A stretch of DNA of 64,000 bases. Source: Nemophila menziesii. Lineage: Eukaryota; Streptophyta; Magnoliopsida; Boraginales; Hydrophyllaceae. The notes beneath the pieces are model-generated. The model searched no databases. It worked only from the letters and a program-made list of their open reading frames with translations, and had not been told where the DNA came from. Positions 21,372 through 35,000 of the stretch are shown here, one piece after another. Numbering within the stretch: position 1 is the first letter of the stretch; every line of letters starts with the position of its first letter. The DNA is taken from the NCBI GenBank assembly GCA_029959085.1, contig JARWIR010000038.1, positions 4,658,915-4,722,914 on the forward strand. The letters run 5' to 3'. A program made the position numbers and the translations under genes.

Positions 21372-22575
21372 CTTTTTTTTTGGACGGGTAAGAAAACACA
21401 CAACTAAATACAGACAAACCAAAATGAATTAACCTATTCCTAGCTTTGAGTAGTTACTCAGATTACATTGTGTGGTAACTTGATGTTGTAGTTCCTTGTG
21501 TCTGGCGTCTTTTGCTAGGATATCGGCTCCGGTGTTGAATCGTCGTGGGATATGTTTGAAGAAAACTGGTCCGGATACATTGGCCAATTGTTGGATGTGA
21601 TTAATACCTTGAATTAAATCAAGGTTGTCAGAGAAAATCGTTTTCTCTGTGTTCTTCCATGTCTTCCCTAATATAAGAGCTGTGACAACTGATTGTGCCT
21701 CCCCTATGTTACTAGCGCTGCAGTCTATCGTTGTTTGGTATATAACTCGCGATCCGTCAGTTTTGTTGTGCTATAAAACTCCAATTCCGGTAGGTAGGTG
21801 CGCTTGTGTGAAAGAGGCATCACAGGAGAATGCTATTTCTGTAGTAAAATCGAGATATGCGCTTATAGTAGTCAATGTGTTATTAAGCACTGGTTGAATG
21901 TAACCGTTCTCAAACCAGTTCCTATCGAAGTATTCTTAAATATTAACTGTTGTAATGCTAATTACTTCAGTTGAGTCGACATCAAAATTTGCCTGCCTGC
22001 TTTACATTTTTGCTTTCCATATATTCCAAATCATAAGAAGCAAGTAGGAGGTGACTACTTCCTTCTTCCAGCCTCCCGTAGTATATACGTTGATCGTTAT
22101 CAATAACCAGTCACCAATGTTTTCTTCCAAAGGTTCAATATATATTTGTAAAGCTGAGCCGGCCTATATGCGTTTGGACAACCCACAAGTAAGTATGAGG
22201 TGTTCTGTGGTTTCCTACTCCACACAACACCAGCGGCAGTTACTTTGCCTTCGCACTTTCTTTTTTCCAAATTCATACTTGTAGGGATAGCATTGTTGCA
22301 AACTTTCCAATTAAAAGTTCTAACCTTTGTCATGACGTTTGACCACCAAATTGTTTTCCAGAGTATGCTCTCCGTCGGGATGTTTGTTGACTGGTGCGGT
22401 GCCTCGTATATATCATGATCCGTAAGGATTTTATACCATGTTTTGTCACATAATCTCCTTCTTTCGAGTGTGGCAAAATGAACTTGTTTGGTGAATTAGT
22501 TGGAAAGTCCTTTTCCTTGAGGATGGTAGGAATGATGGGGCTAGGGAACAGGTCGCTAAGCAGAACCTCTTAAAC
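21372..22575 (-). pseudogene. LINE ORF2 3' relic (zinc-binding RT tail and RNase H)
   Basis: On the minus strand, 22333-22100 encodes KVRTFNWKVCNNAIPTSMNL.KRKC, the zf-RVT region of plant L1-type ORF2. Further on, about 21640-21440 reads DNLDLIQGINHIQQLANVSG and then HIPRRFNTGADILAK, the RNase H-like domain end. Frames are broken repeatedly. A T-run at 21372-21381 (poly-A on the minus strand) marks the 3' end. The 5' three-quarters are missing, a normal outcome of truncated LINE insertion. Confidence 0.75.
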
Positions 22576-23175
22576 TTTGACATGGACAAAACCTAAAAAA
22601 TATGAAGACTTAAATAAAAAATCACTTCACATAACTTAAAAACCGTACATATGAGTACAGGATCCATCAGCTTAATGAAAAGAACAAAAACTAAAAAAAA
22701 CGAATTACTACAAAAAATGAAATGGTAAAGTTAGAAAAAATACAACTAGAAAATGAAATCAGGCCTTATTTAGTATGTTTTTCTAAGTAGGCTTTAAAAT
22801 ATAAGTTGAGTAAAATTTAAGTTGTTTTATTATAATTTCCTTCAAAGAATTGGCTGGATCTTAACATATGAATGAGGGGAATGTATCTATTTAAACTAAG
22901 CAAAAGTTTTCAATATACAATAAGTGATGAAAATATTTATAAGTTAATATTTGAGTTAATGATAAGGAGATGAAGCAAGAAATTTTCTCGATTAGTAATG
23001 ATAAATCAACTAGTCCAAATAATTTACTAGCTGCGTTCTATATGGTAGCTTGGCATATAGTTAAAAAGGTTATTTGTAAGGCAATCCAAAGAGACTAAAT
23101 GCAACCATTTGTTGTTATATCACCATTTTTTGCATTACTCTTTTAGAAGTTGGAGTGCCTACAAGTATGACACAA
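22576..23175. other. AT-rich spacer, no gene seen
   Basis: Sequence between two LINE relics with no ORF above chance, no clear repeat border and no RNA gene. Confidence 0.4.
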
Positions 23176-23179
23176 TTAA

Positions 23180-23985
23180 TTTAGATTTTTTTGGACGGAT
23201 TTGAGACAATTCTGACTATAATCTACCCAATTCCATTTTCGAAACTCCCATAATAATGTTACTAACCTCCGTCCTTTGCATCTTGGCTCCGCACCTAGCA
23301 GTTTTTGCAAGAACGTCCGCTTGACATTCAATCTTCTCGGTATGTGCCGATAAGATATCGAGCCATTTTCAACCATCATTCTCCTAATTTGTCGAATGAT
23401 CGGTTGGATCGTCCATCTTGCTGCTGATGCCTGCCTAATACCTTGTATTGATTCAAGGTTATCAGAAACGATCATCTTCGTCTTTCCTGGAAAGGCTTTA
23501 CATTTTCCGGTTGCCGAAAGAACCGCCAAACCTTCTCCTTCTAGTATCGTGTCACACCTTTGAGTTTCATGTTGTTAATTTTAGTGTGGGGTGTGGTGTT
23601 GTGCCTTTGAACAATTCCAATTCATGTTGCGTCCGTTTTGTTTGAAAACGACGCATCGCAATAAAATGTAATTTCCCCTTCCTATAGTTCCTCGATCGGT
23701 ACGTCATTCCTCCCTATTTGTATTTTGTCCTCCTGATTTTTCCAATCAAATCCATGTAGCTCTCCCATCAAGTTGTGTACCGCCTTCATGACTTGATCGA
23801 TACATACTGGTATCCCTTCATGTACCGCTTTCATTTTGTCCTTCCACATATTCCAAAGTGTGATAAAAATATAGTCTTTAATTTTCTGTTTCTTCCATCC
23901 ACCTTGTGTGAAATTTTGAATAATCTCCGGAATCCAATCCTTAATGTCATTGATATTAATTTAGATCAATTGTAATATGTTATGT
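23180..23985 (-). pseudogene. LINE RNase H-like relic
   Basis: Minus-strand reading from about 23880 gives LWNMWKDK.KAV, then FYCDASFSNKTDAT, then GLAVLSATGKC, IVSDNLESIQGI and YRHIPRRLNVK, an RNase H-like domain of plant L1-type ORF2. It contains frameshifts (one just after the RRLNVK block). It ends near the T-run at 23187 (poly-A on the minus strand). It is related to, but distinct from, the relic at 21372-22575. Confidence 0.75.
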
Positions 23986-24128
23986 AAAAGACTATCTAAA
24001 GTGTTGTAAAATTGGCTTAAAAGTGTTCTTGTGGATTGGTATCTCACAGTAAGTGTATCTTTCTTTTTGTCAATTAGAATTATATTATAGATCCAACGGA
24101 TTTACGGCCTAAATATCAAGAAATTAAA

Positions 24129-25698
<1,570 letters not shown>

Positions 25699-25707
25699 GA
25701 AATTAAA

Positions 25708-26161
25708 ACAAACGGAAAGATAAAAATAAAATACAGGTAACTATTAAAGCTACACCAGGGTTCTTTTTCTCCCTAAAAACTCATCTCCCATTTCGGTTAA
25801 AAAAAACTTCTGCAACAAAAATCAATTATCACAAAAACTTAATTCCTTATTAAATCATCGCTCTTTTTTTGTTTTTGTTCGTCTATGTGTATGCTTTTAT
25901 CTTTTTTTTTTTTTCTTTTTTTTTTTTGTTTGTCAATGGTGTATGCTTTTATCTAGTTTCGTTCTTCTTATTTACCAATTTTTCTTTTTTATTTCTCCTT
26001 TGTCTTACTTTTAAACACATGCAATTTTTCTTTTTTTTCTTTTTATCAACTACTAATTCGATTGAATATTTAATATCACAAAAGCACTGAAAATTAGTTT
26101 AACAAAAGAAGACAACTGAAAATAACATAAAACTAAGTATGAGTAACTTGTACAAGGACAA
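25708..26161. other. T-rich spacer, no gene seen
   Basis: It contains two long T-rich runs (25895-25930 and 26030-26045) and a local duplication of the phrase GTGTATGCTTTTATCT (25886 and 25939). It precedes the 3' end of the SCI1-like gene on the minus strand and may include its 3' untranslated region. Confidence 0.4.
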
Positions 26162-26342
26162 CTACTTTAAATTCCACTTGTGTGATGTTCGTGGTCCAGT
26201 TGTTATTCCTTCATAGTATCGTGATTCAAGCCTGTGTTTATTCCACTCTTTGACAAACTTAGAAAATAGTTCACGTGAAGCTTCTGATGAAAGATCTGAA
26301 AAGAACTTATTTTTCTCCTCCTTTAGCCATGTTTAGTACAAG

Positions 26343-26753
26343 CTATGCTGTAGATATCGCCACCTAGGCGCCGTTTACGCGTCAACTCCCCCCTCAACCG
26401 CTTACGCCTAGTAAAAATGCTAGGCATTTTTTCCCAACGCCTTAGTCGCCGTGGAAGAGGCGCCTAGCCCGCCTAGGTACCGATTAATGGTAAAAACTTG
26501 CCGCCTAGGCCATCCATTAAATTTATTTTACTCTCGGAAATTCTTGAATTGATATTATAACTCTAATTTTAGTATTTTTCATATTCAATATAGTGGTGTT
26601 AGATGAATTTTATGACTTAAATAGATAAAATTATTATAATTATACACGTGTATTACTAAATATATAAAGATACATAGCAGGATTCAAAACCGCGTAATCC
26701 CGCCTAGGCCCCAGTCGACTGCCTAGGCCGCGGAACCGAGTTCTACAGCATAA
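26343..26753. mobile_element. hAT-like MITE with CCTAGGC clusters
   Basis: The termini are CTATGCTGTAGA and, inverted, TTATGCTGTAGA. Flanks AGTACAAG (26335-26342) and ACTACAAG (26754-26761) are an 8-base duplication with one mismatch. Both ends carry several copies of the palindrome GCCTAGGC or CGCCTAGGCG near GTTTACGCG/GATTACGCG, making inverted subterminal arrays. About 411 bp, no ORF. It sits in the end of the CACTA element. Confidence 0.65.
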
Positions 26754-26808
26754 ACTACAAGAAATAATAGCATTAGCTATTACGGCAACAATTAAAATGA
26801 CCTCTAAT

Positions 26809-27432
26809 CAGGGGCGGATCCAGGGTTTTAAGTTAGGGGGGGGCTAAGGGGGTTCGGGGGCAACGCCCCCAAAAAAAAATTATTTTACCGTATTTGCACG
26901 ATACGTCTACATATTATGCAAAAAATTGCTAGATAGATCCTTATATAATGCTAAATTGCACTATAAATCCCTATATTGTGTAAAGATTGCAATATTAGTC
27001 TGGATATTATTTTTTAAAATTAATCATGTAATAAATTTCCTTTTTTAATACAAAATAACATACATTTTGTTGTAAAAAAACAAAAAATACTATAAATAAA
27101 ATAATTTAAAGTCTAATAAAATAAATTTTGAAATTTAGGGGGTCAAATGAAATTTTTTTTAAACATTTAAGAGTTAATTACAAAAAAAAACTTTTAAAAA
27201 AAAACCAAAAAATTGAATATTTCATAGTATTTACGTTCCAATTTTGTTATTAAATTTTATTATTTGATAGAATTAAATTCTAAACTTTAAATTAGGGGGA
27301 GCTAATTTTATAATATAATTTTTTTAGTTATATTTTATCTATTTTTTAGAAAAAAACAGGTTATATATTATAGTGGGCTGGATAAGTTGGGGTAGGCTGC
27401 AGCCCATCAGCCCACCCCTACATCCGCCCCGG
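26809..27432. mobile_element. hAT MITE (CAGGGGCGGAT ends)
   Basis: The left end CAGGGGCGGATCCAGGG pairs with the inverted right end CCGGGGCGGATGTAGGG. A perfect 8-base target duplication CCTCTAAT lies at 26801-26808 and 27433-27440. It is 624 bp, AT-rich inside, with no transposase. It inserted into the CACTA element. Confidence 0.9.
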
Positions 27433-28287
27433 CCTCTAATGATATTTATAAAAACCAAAATAGCCTTTAATTATATTTTTAGCGGCAATATTTGCCGCTA
27501 AAGATAAAGTTAATAGAAACAAAAACAAATAATTTGCTACTAAAGGTATCTTTAGCGAGAAACTTATAGAGGTGACAAATAATAACTATTAGCGGCAAAA
27601 TTAAGATTTTTAGTGTTAAATTTTTTGTCGATACTAATTCTTGTAATGTTTGCAAATTCATTACTCTTTATGAAATAGTCATCACTCGATATCTCTGGGA
27701 TTTTCAGTTTCGAATGACCATCATGTTTGTCGCTTTTCACCTTGGGCTTCTCTCCTGACTTCTTATCTGACTCAATACCTTTATGATGAGAATGGTGCTT
27801 AGAAGATGATTTATCACGAGACTTGTGCTTCTTGTCTTTCTTCACTCTTTTTGCTTCTTCATCTCCTTGCTACTACTACTACTTCGCTTAACTCTTTTGC
27901 CCTTTCCTTCCTCTAGTGATGAAGAAGGAGAGGGACTTCTCCTGCGCTTGTCCTTCATCACATGCAAAATGGTAGCAGCTTTGTTCTTACTTATTTAAAC
28001 TAAGATTATCAAATATGCATGGACATCAAACAACTTTTCAGAATAATTAAAAGTATTTTCTTTTAATGGCGCTCAATTCCGTTTTAATTTCACTAACCTT
28101 GTTATTTTCTTTATGTATTATTCACCATCCATTATCTTTTATCTTTAATGGCCGCACACAATTACCTCTTCAACAATCTACTTTCTTTTTCTGGATTCTA
28201 TATCAAATATATATAATATATCACATGCAATGGCTTTACAAGATCCCTCTCACTTTTCGGTTGATATGGGTAAGCTTTACTGGTGCT

Positions 28288-28465
28288 AGTCCTGGAGAAC
28301 CGGAGAACCGGACCGGACCGAAGAAAACCGGAACCGGACCGGACCGAAGCTACAGTGCGAAGAGAACCGGAACCGAACCGGTTGAATAGTGTATCGGTCC
28401 GGTTCTTTTTAAAAAAAAAAAGGAGAGCAGAACCGGTCCGGACCGGACCGGACCGATAGCAAACT
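28288..28465. repeat. ACCGG-rich repeat block
   Basis: Dense array of AACCGG and ACCGGACCGG units on both strands around a T/A-run (28402-28420), giving a foldable structure. Related ACCGG-rich DNA flanks the MITE at 29808 (29650-29807 and 30644-30690). These may be two ends of one older element, but I could not prove its borders. Confidence 0.5.
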
Positions 28466-28807
28466 ATATATTATTTTGCATAATATAGGGACCTTCAGTG
28501 CGATTACAAATATAAATTCACAGGTCTTCTAGCTACTTGCTTAATATTGAACCGAGTTGTCCAACTGCTTCAAAAACTAAACTTCATTCAACCATTATAT
28601 GTTAAGAATTGCAATTCAAAAATAAAATTAAATACTTTTAATCATTGGCTAAACATACAGAAACCAAGGATGAAAAGCTTCAAAGTATTAAACATCATTT
28701 CATTTTGTCTACTCATTATTCCATTTTTTAGTAAAAGTATTAGTTCAACTGATACTTGCTATATAGCGATGATTAAAATGGAAGATATTAGTCCTGGTAT
28801 TAATGGG
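28466..28807. other. AT-rich spacer, no gene seen
   Basis: AT-rich sequence before the hAT MITE at 28816. The short ORF it holds has no recognisable motif. Confidence 0.4.
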
Positions 28808-28815
28808 ATCATAAG

Positions 28816-29565
28816 CAGTGGCGACTCCAGAAACAAAAATAAGGGTAGGCTTAAATATTAAGATTCAAAATAGAAGCAACACTTCAATCAAAAAATAATA
28901 TGAAGCAATACCATTTTCTTTGCCATACCTCATTTATATTTAGAAAAACTATCAACTTTTTTAATATATGATTGTGTAAAAGAGTAATTAGCTATACTAA
29001 TAATTTGTTTGATTAATTTTTTTTTTCCTATGAGATTCACGGATTATGTTGTCGTTATGTATAATTAATTATATTGAAAATTAGTATAATTAGGTTTAAT
29101 ATTTTTAATATTTATAGAGGCGCTAATTTATAATAATTTATTAAAATTATATTTATTTAATCATTTTTAAATTGTTAGTGTTTTCTTACCAGCTTTGAGA
29201 AATATAATAGTAAAATTGAAATAAATTTAACAAATAATTTACAATTTCTAACTATTGTTAAATTAAAGTAAATAAAAAAAATTAGATAATTCATTATATC
29301 AAACCTGATAAATTACATACTAAAGATTAAATAACTAATAATTTTAAATTTATACTTAAACCAAAAAACATGTTAAGTTTTTTTTGATTGAAAAAACTTA
29401 CTCCATGAGTTAAGTGTGCATTATATTTAATGTGCAAGAATGCGAGAGATTGGCAATGACATGAAACAATTATCGATATCATGGAATATATATATTTTCA
29501 ATAAAAAAAATTTTTTGTTGAGGGTAGGCTTGAGCCCACCAAACTCTAACGTAGATCCGCCAGTG
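28816..29565. mobile_element. hAT MITE (CAGTGGCG ends)
   Basis: The left end CAGTGGCGACTCC pairs with the inverted right end CACTGGCGGATCT, and a perfect 8-base duplication ATCATAAG lies at 28808-28815 and 29566-29573. GGGTAGGCTT occurs just inside both ends. 750 bp, AT-rich, no coding capacity. Confidence 0.85.
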
Positions 29566-29649
29566 ATCATAAGGAGGGTTTGTAATGCTATCATAAGGAG
29601 ATATTTATAAGGAGATATTGAAAATGTAATTTATTAGTTATTACTAAAA

Positions 29650-29807
29650 AAAAGTGGAGAACCGGTTTGAAACCAGGCCGGACCCGGTAAAACTGGTTCC
29701 CTTAACGGATCGGTCCTCCCCTTTCTAGCATTCTATAACCGTCCGAACCGGAACCGGAACTAGTAAGGGGGGCCGGTAAGTCGGATCAGACCGATAAGGC
29801 CCAGGTC
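29650..29807. repeat. ACCGG-rich repeat block, second part
   Basis: Contains GAGAACCGG, GGCCGGACCCGG and GAACCGGAACCGGAAC, similar to 28288-28465, and is continued after the MITE by 30644-30690. Confidence 0.45.
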
Positions 29808-30635
29808 TAGGGGTGGAAATCGGAAGGAACGGATCGGAAATAGGGTCTTTCGAAAAAATTCCAATTTTTTCGGAATAGATTTTTCCATTCCAATTCCTAT
29901 CCAATTTTTCGGAACTGGAAAAAACAGTTCCGAATTCGGAAATTTCGGAACTTTGGGTTCGAAATTGCAGAAATAACGGTTGGACATTGGAATTGTGTAA
30001 TATTCACCCACTGTCTTTTTAATTATAAAAAAATAAAAACAATTCAAATTGATATTTACTGCAAAACATTTTAAAAGGTATAGTGCAAAGAAAAACCAAA
30101 TTGTTCATTGCAACAGTCTCTTTTTTTTTCAAATGTTTCATTTCAACAGTCACGGCAAATTATGGACCCACAAAATTTACCCATTATTCCTTTCCCATAT
30201 ACTTAATCACTCTAAGTAAAAGGCTTACAACAATCATAAAATGGTCATTGTTGGATTTGTATAAAAATATAATAAACATCACGACTGTAACTATACTTAA
30301 ATCAATATATGAATATTTTATTCTAATTTAACGTTACTTTTTATTTTTCTGTTATGAAATTTTCAACATTTCCGGTTGTATAATTTTTTTCTTTTCTTTT
30401 AATATTTATTATTTATTTAATATACGGAATGTAAAATCGGAAATATAATTCGGAAATAAAATCGGATCGGAAAACCCAGAAATTTCGGAAATTTATATGT
30501 AATTCCGATCCGATTTTTCAAAAATCGGAAATGGGAATTTCGGAATTTCGGAACCTTAAAAACCTGTTCCGAAATCGGATTTTTTGGATCGGAAAAGTCG
30601 GAAATCGGAAATTTCTGGTCCAATTTCCACCCCTA
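29808..30635. mobile_element. hAT MITE with dispersed TCGGAA motifs
   Basis: The left end TAGGGGTGGAAATCGG and the inverted right end TAGGGGTGGAAATTGG are nearly identical. A perfect 8-base duplication CCCAGGTC lies at 29800-29807 and 30636-30643. Both subterminal regions are packed with TCGGAA/TTCCGA motifs in both orientations. 828 bp, no transposase. Confidence 0.9.
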
Positions 30636-30714
30636 CCCAGGTCCGCTAAGAACTGGTCCGAAACGGGCCGTTAGCCAGGCTGAGGTGTGGGGATGGCCAA
30701 AACATCCAATTATA

Positions 30715-31434
30715 TGTAGGGTCAGACTCTTACAGATCGTTGATTCAGATTCTTAAAGATCGTTGACTCAGATTCGTACAGATCGTTGATTCAGATTCAT
30801 AAATATTTGAAACAATACAATAAAATAATTGAGAAAAACTTACAAGAATTGTTAACATTCAAATTACCGAGGCCTGATCGTGATCAGTTTCCTTAAGACT
30901 TTATTGCCCCGCACTGGTGCTCACGGTTCACGGCAACAGCCTCCCAGGATACAACGGTAGGATCTTCTCTGTAGAAGCACTTCAAACGGAGAAGAATAGA
31001 CGACCCAAATAAGCCTCTTGAACTCTATAGCTTTTCAAATGCAAAGATATGATTTTTTATGTGCAAAAAAAATTCTATTTTGAAAGTGATGCAGGCCTGC
31101 ACTATTTATAGGGTTTGAAAAGGTGGATTGACAACCTTTCAAGGAGGAATGTGACTTTTCAACATAGGAGACTCTGGTGAAGCCAAACGATGTGTGACTG
31201 TTCTTTGAATACAAATATTAGGGTTCGAACTTTTTGTGAACCGTTGCGACTTTTATTTTGAGCATCTTTATTTATTTATTTTTTCTCCATATTCTCAATT
31301 TATCATTCACTTATTAATGGTTTTAACCAAGTGAATATAACACGGTAATCACCACAAATATGCTAACGCCTGAGTCAAAGTCGTATATACAAAAACATGG
31401 TCTTCACTTGGGCTAAAAACCCAATTGACCAACA
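30715..31434 (-). repeat. 3' LTR of copia element
   Basis: 720 bp; minus-strand ends TGTTGGTCAATTGGG...GACCCTACA. Near 30724-30800 it holds three tandem copies of a 24-base unit containing AGATCGTTGAYTCAGATTC. Confidence 0.93.
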
Positions 31435-32033
31435 ATCCCCCACATGAATGCAAATTGTCTAACCAACAACCATGCAAAATAAAAAAAATGCTAACACGAG
31501 AGAGTTCAAATAGAGAGATATTACATAAGGATAGGTAGTTTTTGGGCTTTGAACCTTCCATAGTGAAAACTATCGGACTTACTTGCCAACCAGTGAACGC
31601 GATGTCTTGAACTGTTCGGCGTTTTATGTAAACCAAGACAATAGAGTTCACATAATATCTCTCTGAAGTTATTTGGTTCTCAGTTGTGTTCATTTCGGCC
31701 CTGAACAACTCCTGGTATTCATGAGTACTCTCGATGAATTCAGCCTTTGGGAATTCTCGATGGAGCGGCCACACTCCTAACTCATATAGGTGATTGCTTA
31801 TTAAGAGTATCCTGTAATACCCCATTTGGAATCTCCAAGCTATAAGAATCATTAAAAGCTATGCTTATCCTAAATCTCCTTCAGGTGCACTGTCTACTTG
31901 TCATAGGAATAGGTTAGGGAATAACCCCCACAGTGTCGTTCAAGTTGCGCTTTACATAATTTAGTTTTCCCTTTGAACCTAGTTCTTGGGATCTCCAATC
32001 ATATAGGTAGGGTTTCTACTATGTGGTGGTAAC
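31435..32033 (-). other. 3' untranslated region of copia element
   Basis: Between the pol stop and the 3' LTR. It includes the polypurine tract beside the LTR. A 167-codon open frame here (31852-31349) overlaps the LTR and shows no known motif, so I do not call it a gene. Confidence 0.6.
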
Positions 32034-35000
32034 TCATTTATTATAGGCTTTTAAACCCATTCCTCTCGACGAATTTGCAACTTTCTCTCCAGCTAAACCT
32101 TTTGTAAGCGGATCCGCGATGTTATCTTGCGATCTTACATAGTCGATTGTGATAACTCCATTGGAGAGAAGTTGTTTGACGGTATTATATCTGCGACGTA
32201 TATGTCTAGACTTACCATTATACATACTACTTTGTGCCCTTCCGATTGCCGATTGGCTATCACAATGAATACATATAGGCGGCACAGGTTTTGACCAACT
32301 TGGAATATCCTCGAGGAACTGACGGAGCCATTCTGCTTCCTCTCCAGCCTTGTCTAATGCTATGAACTCGGATTCCATAGTGGATCTAGCTATACACGTT
32401 TGCTTAGTGGATTTCCAAGACACGGCTGCACCTCCAAGAGTAAAGACATATCCACTAGTGGACTTTGTGTCTTTAGAGTCAGATATCCCATTCGCATCGC
32501 TGTAACCTTCCAATACAGGTGGATATCCTAAATAATGCAAGCCATAGTTCAAAGTGTATCTCAAATACCTTAGAACTCGTATAATAGCTTTCCAGTGGTT
32601 GTGACCTGGATTGCTAGTATATCTACGTAGTCTGCTTACTAAGTATGCAATATCAGGTCTTGTACAATTCATGATGTACATTAGACTACCGATAATCTGA
32701 GAATACTCTAATTGAGATATTCCTTCACCAGTATTCTTTGTTAACGGTATAGTAATGTCCATAGGTGTTTTCACTTGATTTTTATCATCTTTGAGGAACC
32801 GATCAAGTACTTTCTCAATATAATGTGATTGAGATAACATTATACCTTTAGATGTCCTGGTCACCTTTATACCCAAAATGACATCTGCAAGACCTAAGTC
32901 TTTCATGTCAAACTTACTGGTCAACATCTTTTTTGTGATATTTATGACATCGTTATTGCTCCCAATAATTAGCATGTCATCCACATATAAACACACAATA
33001 ACATATTCTTTTTCAATGCCTTTTACGTAGACACATTTATCACATTCATTTATTTTAAAGCCACCTTCCAACATGACTTTGTCAAATTTCATATGCCATT
33101 GTTTTGGTGCTTGTTTAAGTCCATATAATGATTTTACAAGCTTACAAACCTTCTTTTCTTTCCCAGGAACGACAAACCCTTCGGGTTGTTCCATGTAGAT
33201 TTCTTCTTCTAAATCTCCATTTAAGAAGGCCGTCTTAACATCCATTTGATGTATCTCGAGATTATTTATAGCTGCTATGGCTACTAACATTCTAATAGAT
33301 GTTATTCTCGTTACTGGTGAATATGTGTCAAAATAGTCAAGGCCTTCCTTTTGACTATAACCTTGACTACCAGTCTTACCTTGTACTTATCGATTGATCC
33401 ATCAACTTTCATCTTTCTCTTGAAAATCCATCTACACCCTAAGGGTTTATTTCCAGGAGGAAGATCAACCAGTTCCCATGTATGATTTTGCATAATGGAT
33501 TCAATCTCGCTATTTACAGCCTCTTTCCAATATTGGGCTTCAGGAGTTGACATAGCATCCTTGTATGTACGAGGCTCATTTTCTAACAAATAAGTTTGAA
33601 AATCTGTTCCAAAAGACTTAGCCGTTCTAGCCCTTTTGCTACGTCTCGGCTCATCTTTATTTATAGACTCATAGTCTATTCTTCTTTCATCTTCACGACT
33701 GCTACTAGTCTCATGATACCTCTTCAAATTATTTTCCTCTTGTCTATCTTTACAAGGAAAAATCTCTTCAAAGAATACGGCATTCCTTGACTCCAAGATT
33801 GTATTGACGTTTATATCGTCAATCTCGGACTTGTGAACAAGGAATCGATATGCTGAACTATTGTTAGCATAACCAATAAAGATACCATCAACAGTTTTAG
33901 GTCCAATCTTGACCATTTTAGGTGGTGGTACCGCCACCTTTGCTAGACACCCCCACACTTTGAGGTATTTCAAAGTCGGCGGACGCCCCTTCCACAATTC
34001 ATATGGTGTCTTCTCTAGTTTCTTGTGGGGTAATTTATTTAGAATATAATTAGCTGTTAAAATGGCCTCCCCCCACAAGTTATCTGGTAACCCTGAGTTT
34101 ACCAACAAGGCATTCATCATCTCTTTAAGAGTTCGGTTCTTGCGCTCGGCAATACCGTTTTGTTGAGGTGAATATGGAGCAGTGGTTTGATGAACAATAC
34201 CATGTTCTTTACAGTATTCCTCAAATGGAAATACATATTCTCCTCCTCTATCACTTCTTAATGTCTTGATTTTCTTATTAAGTTGATTCTCAACTTCAGT
34301 CTTCTATTGCTTAAATACATCCAAAGTTTCATCTTGGCTTCTGAGTAAATAAACATAGCAATATCTTGTGCAATCATCAATAAAAGTAATAAAATACTTT
34401 TTACCACCTCTGGTTTGCATGAATTTCAAATCACATATGTCAGTATGAATTAGATCTAGAGGTCTAGAACTTCTTTGAACCGAAGTAAAAGAAGTTTTAG
34501 CCATCTTGGCTTCCACACACACTTCACACTTACTATGTGAATTAAAATTCAACTTAGGTAATAACCCAAAATGTGCAAGTTTATGCGACGATTTAAAATT
34601 TACATGCCCTAATCTATTGTGCCATAAATTAGGCGACTCAAGTTTGTAAGTAGATGAATATGTATTATTAATCATAGCATTTCCGATTACATACTTTTGT
34701 TCATCTTTGGATACCACGGTTATTATACTCATTTTAAACAGACCGTTATAAAGGTATCCTTTGCCAACAAACATCCCACCCTTGGTGAGAACAAGTTTAT
34801 CCGTTTCAAATACCATCTTGAAACCATTCTTACTCAACAATGATCCAGATATGAGATTTACACGAATGTCGGGGACAAACAATACATTGTTGAGAGTGAG
34901 TTCTTTTCCAGAGGATAACTTCAGGATCACTCTTCCAACTCCTTCCACATTCGACGTGGACCAGTTTCCCATAAATAAAGTTTGATTGGTTGCTTGGTAT

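Larger units (their letters stand above)
26335..27648. mobile_element. non-autonomous CACTA element inside SCI1-like gene
   Basis: The right end reads inward CATTACAAGAATTAGTATCG; the left end, partly displaced by a second insertion, reads ACTACAAGAAATAATAGCAT (26754 onward). Both resemble the CACTACAAGAA terminus. AGCGGCAA/TTGCCGCT subterminal motifs occur near 27480, 27500 and 27590. It interrupts the SCI1-like frame between EFA and TWLKEE, with a short T-rich duplication (GTTT on both flanks). Removing the two nested MITEs leaves only about 280 bp of CACTA sequence, with no coding capacity. Confidence 0.65.
26162..27958 (-). pseudogene. SCI1-like gene split by nested transposons
   Basis: Two coding pieces fit together. 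The 5' piece (27958 down to about 27652) encodes a lysine/serine-rich basic region (KDKKHKSRDKSSSKHHSHHK) and then EISSDDYFIKSNEFA. The 3' piece (about 26330 down to a TAG at 26162-26164) continues TWLKEEKNKFFSDLSSEASR, ELFSKFVKEWN, and RYYEGITTGPRTSHKW. This is the conserved layout of plant SCI1 (style cell-cycle inhibitor 1), a nuclear protein described as restraining cell division in pistil tissue. About 1.3 kb of transposons separates the halves. There is also a frameshift between the start (MKDKRRRSPSPSSS near 27958) and the basic region, and an extra base at the junction. Whether it was a gene or an older copy before insertion cannot be told. Confidence 0.75.

Noticed and set aside
28066..28861. 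Two ORFs of about 105 codons
   Set aside because: They run through ACCGG repeats and AT-rich spacer with no domain or codon pattern expected of genes.
31349..31852. 167-codon ORF on the minus strand
   Set aside because: It overlaps the copia 3' untranslated region and LTR and has no known domain; likely chance, although same-strand accessory coding cannot be fully excluded.
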